64,000 bases of DNA from Pseudomonas viridiflava (lineage in GTDB: Bacteria; Pseudomonadota; Gammaproteobacteria; Pseudomonadales; Pseudomonadaceae): the NCBI RefSeq assembly GCF_900602065.1, contig NZ_UWFN01000116.1, forward strand, positions 434,001-498,000, written 5' to 3'. Below the pieces are notes generated by a model. The model saw nothing but the letters and a program-made list of their open reading frames with translations, did no database searches and was not told the DNA's origin. A program made the position numbers and the translations under genes. Below are positions 61,946 through 64,000 of the stretch, one piece after another; position 1 is the stretch's first letter, and each line of letters starts with the position of its first letter.

Positions 61946-62937
61946 AACCCCTCCTTGCGGGACAGACGCGACAGCATGATGCGAGCCAGGGCCAGCACGA
62001 TGAAGGTCACTACGAACAGCAGGAAGCCCAGGGCAATCAACGACGAGCGATGCAGGTCGGTGTAAGCCTCGTTGAACTCGTTGGCGATTACCGAAGCAAT
62101 CGAGCTGCTTGGCATCATCAGCGACGCCGAGAACTGGTGGGAGTTGCCCAGTACGAAGGTCACCGCCATGGTTTCACCCAGCGCACGGCCCAGTCCGAGG
62201 AAGATGCCGCCGACAACAGCGGAACGGGTGTAAGGCAGAACGATGTCCCAGACCACTTCCCAAGTCGTGCCGCCCAGTGCGTAGGCAGACTCTTTAAGGG
62301 TGGTAGGTACACTTTTGAATACTTCGACCATCACCGAGGTAATGAACGGCGTGATCATGATCGCCAGCACGATACCGGCGGTGAGCATGCCGATACCCAA
62401 TGGCGGCCCTTGGAACATCGGGCCGATAAAGGGCAGTTCGCCCAGGTTCTCATTGATCCATGGCGCGATATGTTCAGCCATGTAAGGACCGAACACGAAC
62501 AGGCCCCACATGCCGTAGATGATCGAAGGAATACCCGCCAGCAGTTCGATAGCCGAAGAGATCGGCAGGCGCAACCAGGGCGGCGCAACTTCAGTCAGAA
62601 AAATCGCAATGCCGAAGCTCACCGGAACGGCGATCAGCAAAGCCAGAAAAGAGGTCACCAAAGTACCGTAGATCGGCACCAGTGCGCCAAACTTGCCACC
62701 GACCACGTCCCACTCGGTGCTGGTCAGAAAACCGAAACCGAACGTCTGGAATGCAAGGCTGCCGCCCCACAAGGTCGAAAGTGCGATACAGCCGAGCAAT
62801 GCCAGAACCAGCATCGCCGAACCGCCCATGACGCGTTTGAACCAGCGATCATGACGCTGATCACGGGCCGCGCGGCGTTCACCTTCAGTGACAGAAGCAG
62901 GGATCGCAGCGGACAAATATTGGGTGTTTTCAGTCAT
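61942..62937 (-). CDS. pstC: phosphate ABC transporter permease PstC (short form)
   Basis: The 331-residue membrane subunit has six helices and PstC features: FGFGFLTSTEWDVVGGKFGALVPIYGTLVTSFLALLIAVPVSFGIAIFLTEVAPPWLRLPI and PTTLKESAYALGGTTWEVVWDIVLPYTRSAVVGGIFLGLGRALGETMAV. The short form lacks the long periplasmic insertion of the large pseudomonad PstC. A hairpin separates it from pstS. Confidence 0.95.
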   Translation of the reverse strand: MTENTQYLSAAIPASVTEGERRAARDQRHDRWFKRVMGGSAMLVLALLGCIALSTLWGGSLAFQTFGFGFLTSTEWDVVGGKFGALVPIYGTLVTSFLALLIAVPVSFGIAIFLTEVAPPWLRLPISSAIELLAGIPSIIYGMWGLFVFGPYMAEHIAPWINENLGELPFIGPMFQGPPLGIGMLTAGIVLAIMITPFITSVMVEVFKSVPTTLKESAYALGGTTWEVVWDIVLPYTRSAVVGGIFLGLGRALGETMAVTFVLGNSHQFSASLMMPSSSIASVIANEFNEAYTDLHRSSLIALGFLLFVVTFIVLALARIMLSRLSRKEGL

Positions 62938-62959
62938 CTTGGGTCCACTCGCAAAGAAA

Positions 62960-62986
62960 CCCTGTCATCGGGCAGCGATGACAGGG
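62960..62986 (-). terminator. hairpin between pstS and pstC, partial terminator
   Basis: CCCTGTCATCG (62960-62970) pairs exactly with CGATGACAGGG (62976-62986). Read on the coding strand it is followed by TTTCTTTG, a weak U-rich tract. It probably lets pstS mRNA accumulate above pstCAB, a usual need for binding proteins. Confidence 0.75.
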
Positions 62987-63007
62987 GTGAGCCGGAGAAA
63001 CGTCGAA

Positions 63008-64000
63008 TTACTTGGTGAACTCGGTTTTCCAGTAGTCCTCAACCTTGGTAACCAGGGCTTTCGGCAGTGCCACGTAGGACAGGTCTTCAGCTTGTTTCTG
63101 ACCGTTTTCCAGCGACCACTTGAAGAAGTCGAAAGCAGCAGCGCTTTGCTCTGCGTTCTTGGCCTTCTTGTACATGATGATCCAGGTGGTAGCGGTGATC
63201 GGCCAGGCGGTTTCACCCGGAGCGTTGGTCATGATCAGGTTGAAGTCTTTAACGCTGTTCCAGTCAGCAGTGTCAGCTGCGGCAGCGAAGGCTTTGGCGT
63301 CTGGCTTGATGAACTTGCCAGCGGCATTCTTCAACTGGGTGTAAGACAGTTTGTTGGTTTCAGCGTAGGAGTGCTCAACGTAGCCGATCGAACCCTTGAT
63401 CTGCTTGACGTAGGCCGAAACGCCTTCGCTACCCTTGCCGCCTACACCGGCTGGCCATTGAACGGTCGAACCAAACTTCAACTTCTCGTTCCACTCCGGG
63501 CTGACTTTGCTCAGGTAGTTGGTGAAGTTATACGAAGTGCCCGAACCGTCCGAACGGTGAACAACGGTGATGTTCTGGTCTTTCAGTTTGTCTTTGAGCT
63601 CTGGGTTCAAAGCAACGATCGCTGGATCGTTCCACTTCTTGATTTCACCCATGAAGATTTTGGCCAGTACTGGACCATCAAGCTTCAGTTGACCAGGCTC
63701 GATGCCTTCAACGTTGATGATTGGCACGATACCGCCGATCACGCTCGGGAACTGACCCAGACCGCCGGCAGCCAGGTCTTCTGCCGACAGAGGAGCGTCG
63801 GAAGCGCCGAAGTCTACAGTTGCAGCCTTGATCTGAGCGATACCACCGCCAGAACCGATCGACTGATAGTTGATGCGGTTGTCGGCAGACTTGCTGTAAT
63901 TCTGCGACCACGCGGAGATAACCGGGAAGACGAAACTCGAACCAGCGCCTGTTACGTCTACCGCATGGGCCATGCCACTCAGGCACATCGAAGCGAGCAG
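63008..64000 (-). CDS. pstS: phosphate-binding protein PstS, start beyond the window
   Basis: About 330 residues are visible; the frame stays open to the right edge, and the first codons of the signal peptide are missing. The visible end reads LLASMCLSGMAHA/VDVTGAG. The mature protein has the PstS phosphate-binding pattern: GAGSSFVFPVISAW at the N-terminus, INYQSIGSGGGIAQI, VDFGASDAPLS and VVHRSDGSGTSYNFTNYLS. It captures phosphate in the periplasm. Its promoter, where a Pho box is expected, lies outside the window. Confidence 0.95.
   Translation of the reverse strand: MLASMCLSGMAHAVDVTGAGSSFVFPVISAWSQNYSKSADNRINYQSIGSGGGIAQIKAATVDFGASDAPLSAEDLAAGGLGQFPSVIGGIVPIINVEGIEPGQLKLDGPVLAKIFMGEIKKWNDPAIVALNPELKDKLKDQNITVVHRSDGSGTSYNFTNYLSKVSPEWNEKLKFGSTVQWPAGVGGKGSEGVSAYVKQIKGSIGYVEHSYAETNKLSYTQLKNAAGKFIKPDAKAFAAAADTADWNSVKDFNLIMTNAPGETAWPITATTWIIMYKKAKNAEQSAAAFDFFKWSLENGQKQAEDLSYVALPKALVTKVEDYWKTEFTK

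Overview
The window reads as a stretch of a Pseudomonas chromosome. The evidence is the gene content (malate:quinone oxidoreductase, PPK2, pst phosphate transport, YheO/DauR-type regulator, HD-GYP and chemoreceptor genes), a GC content judged by eye near 58-60 percent, and a dozen intergenic REP/REPIN elements of the kind that fill Pseudomonas intergenic space. The species cannot be fixed from the sequence; a fluorescens/syringae-lineage pseudomonad fits. I see no rRNA, tRNA, CRISPR array, insertion sequence or prophage.

Layout. 0.2-3.2 kb: a small exported protein translationally coupled to a secreted GH3 beta-glucosidase with an inserted PA14 domain. 3.2-8.0 kb: TetR regulator, MATE, MFS and DMT exporters. 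8.0-12.2 kb: BAAT-type thioesterase, amino-acid binding protein, an alpha/beta hydrolase with a Cys nucleophile, and a divergent fatty acid desaturase with a perfect palindrome between. 12.5-17.9 kb: a polar amino acid ABC importer facing a YheO-type regulator, RidA and a PLP ammonia-lyase, probably one hydroxy-amino-acid catabolic unit. 18.2-24.2 kb: housekeeping-like single genes, including a PPK2 with a good Pho box. 24.3-27.4 kb: a chemoreceptor with a FliA-type promoter followed by an HD-GYP protein. 27.6-36.6 kb: mqo, GNAT, Tat-exported dienelactone hydrolase, CysE plus VOC protein, aminotransferase and flavin reductase.

37.0-45.9 kb is the most unusual region. A branched-chain-type ABC importer has its second permease and both ATPases fused in one 841-residue polypeptide. 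It is followed in the operon by a cytosine-deaminase-like amidohydrolase with altered active-site positions. A convergent operon encodes a GGT-fold amidohydrolase of the oxamate/HpxW type and a GntR/FCD regulator. The promoters of both operons, 8 kb apart, carry the same tandem element (TGCTAGCAAT twice, 21-22 bp apart, same orientation to the gene), so I infer one regulon for uptake and stepwise hydrolysis of an unidentified amide or N-heterocycle.

46.1-50.6 kb: a cyclic-nucleotide-binding-domain/thioredoxin-reductase-like protein without the redox cysteine pair, an MFS exporter, a DUF3833 lipoprotein and a chalcone-isomerase-like exported protein. 50.8-58.9 kb: an eight-gene operon (flavin monooxygenase, dipeptide-type ABC importer, two AhpD/CMD proteins), probably controlled by the divergent LysR gene. 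60.3-64.0 kb: a short-form pstSCAB set without phoU at its end; pstS runs off the right edge.
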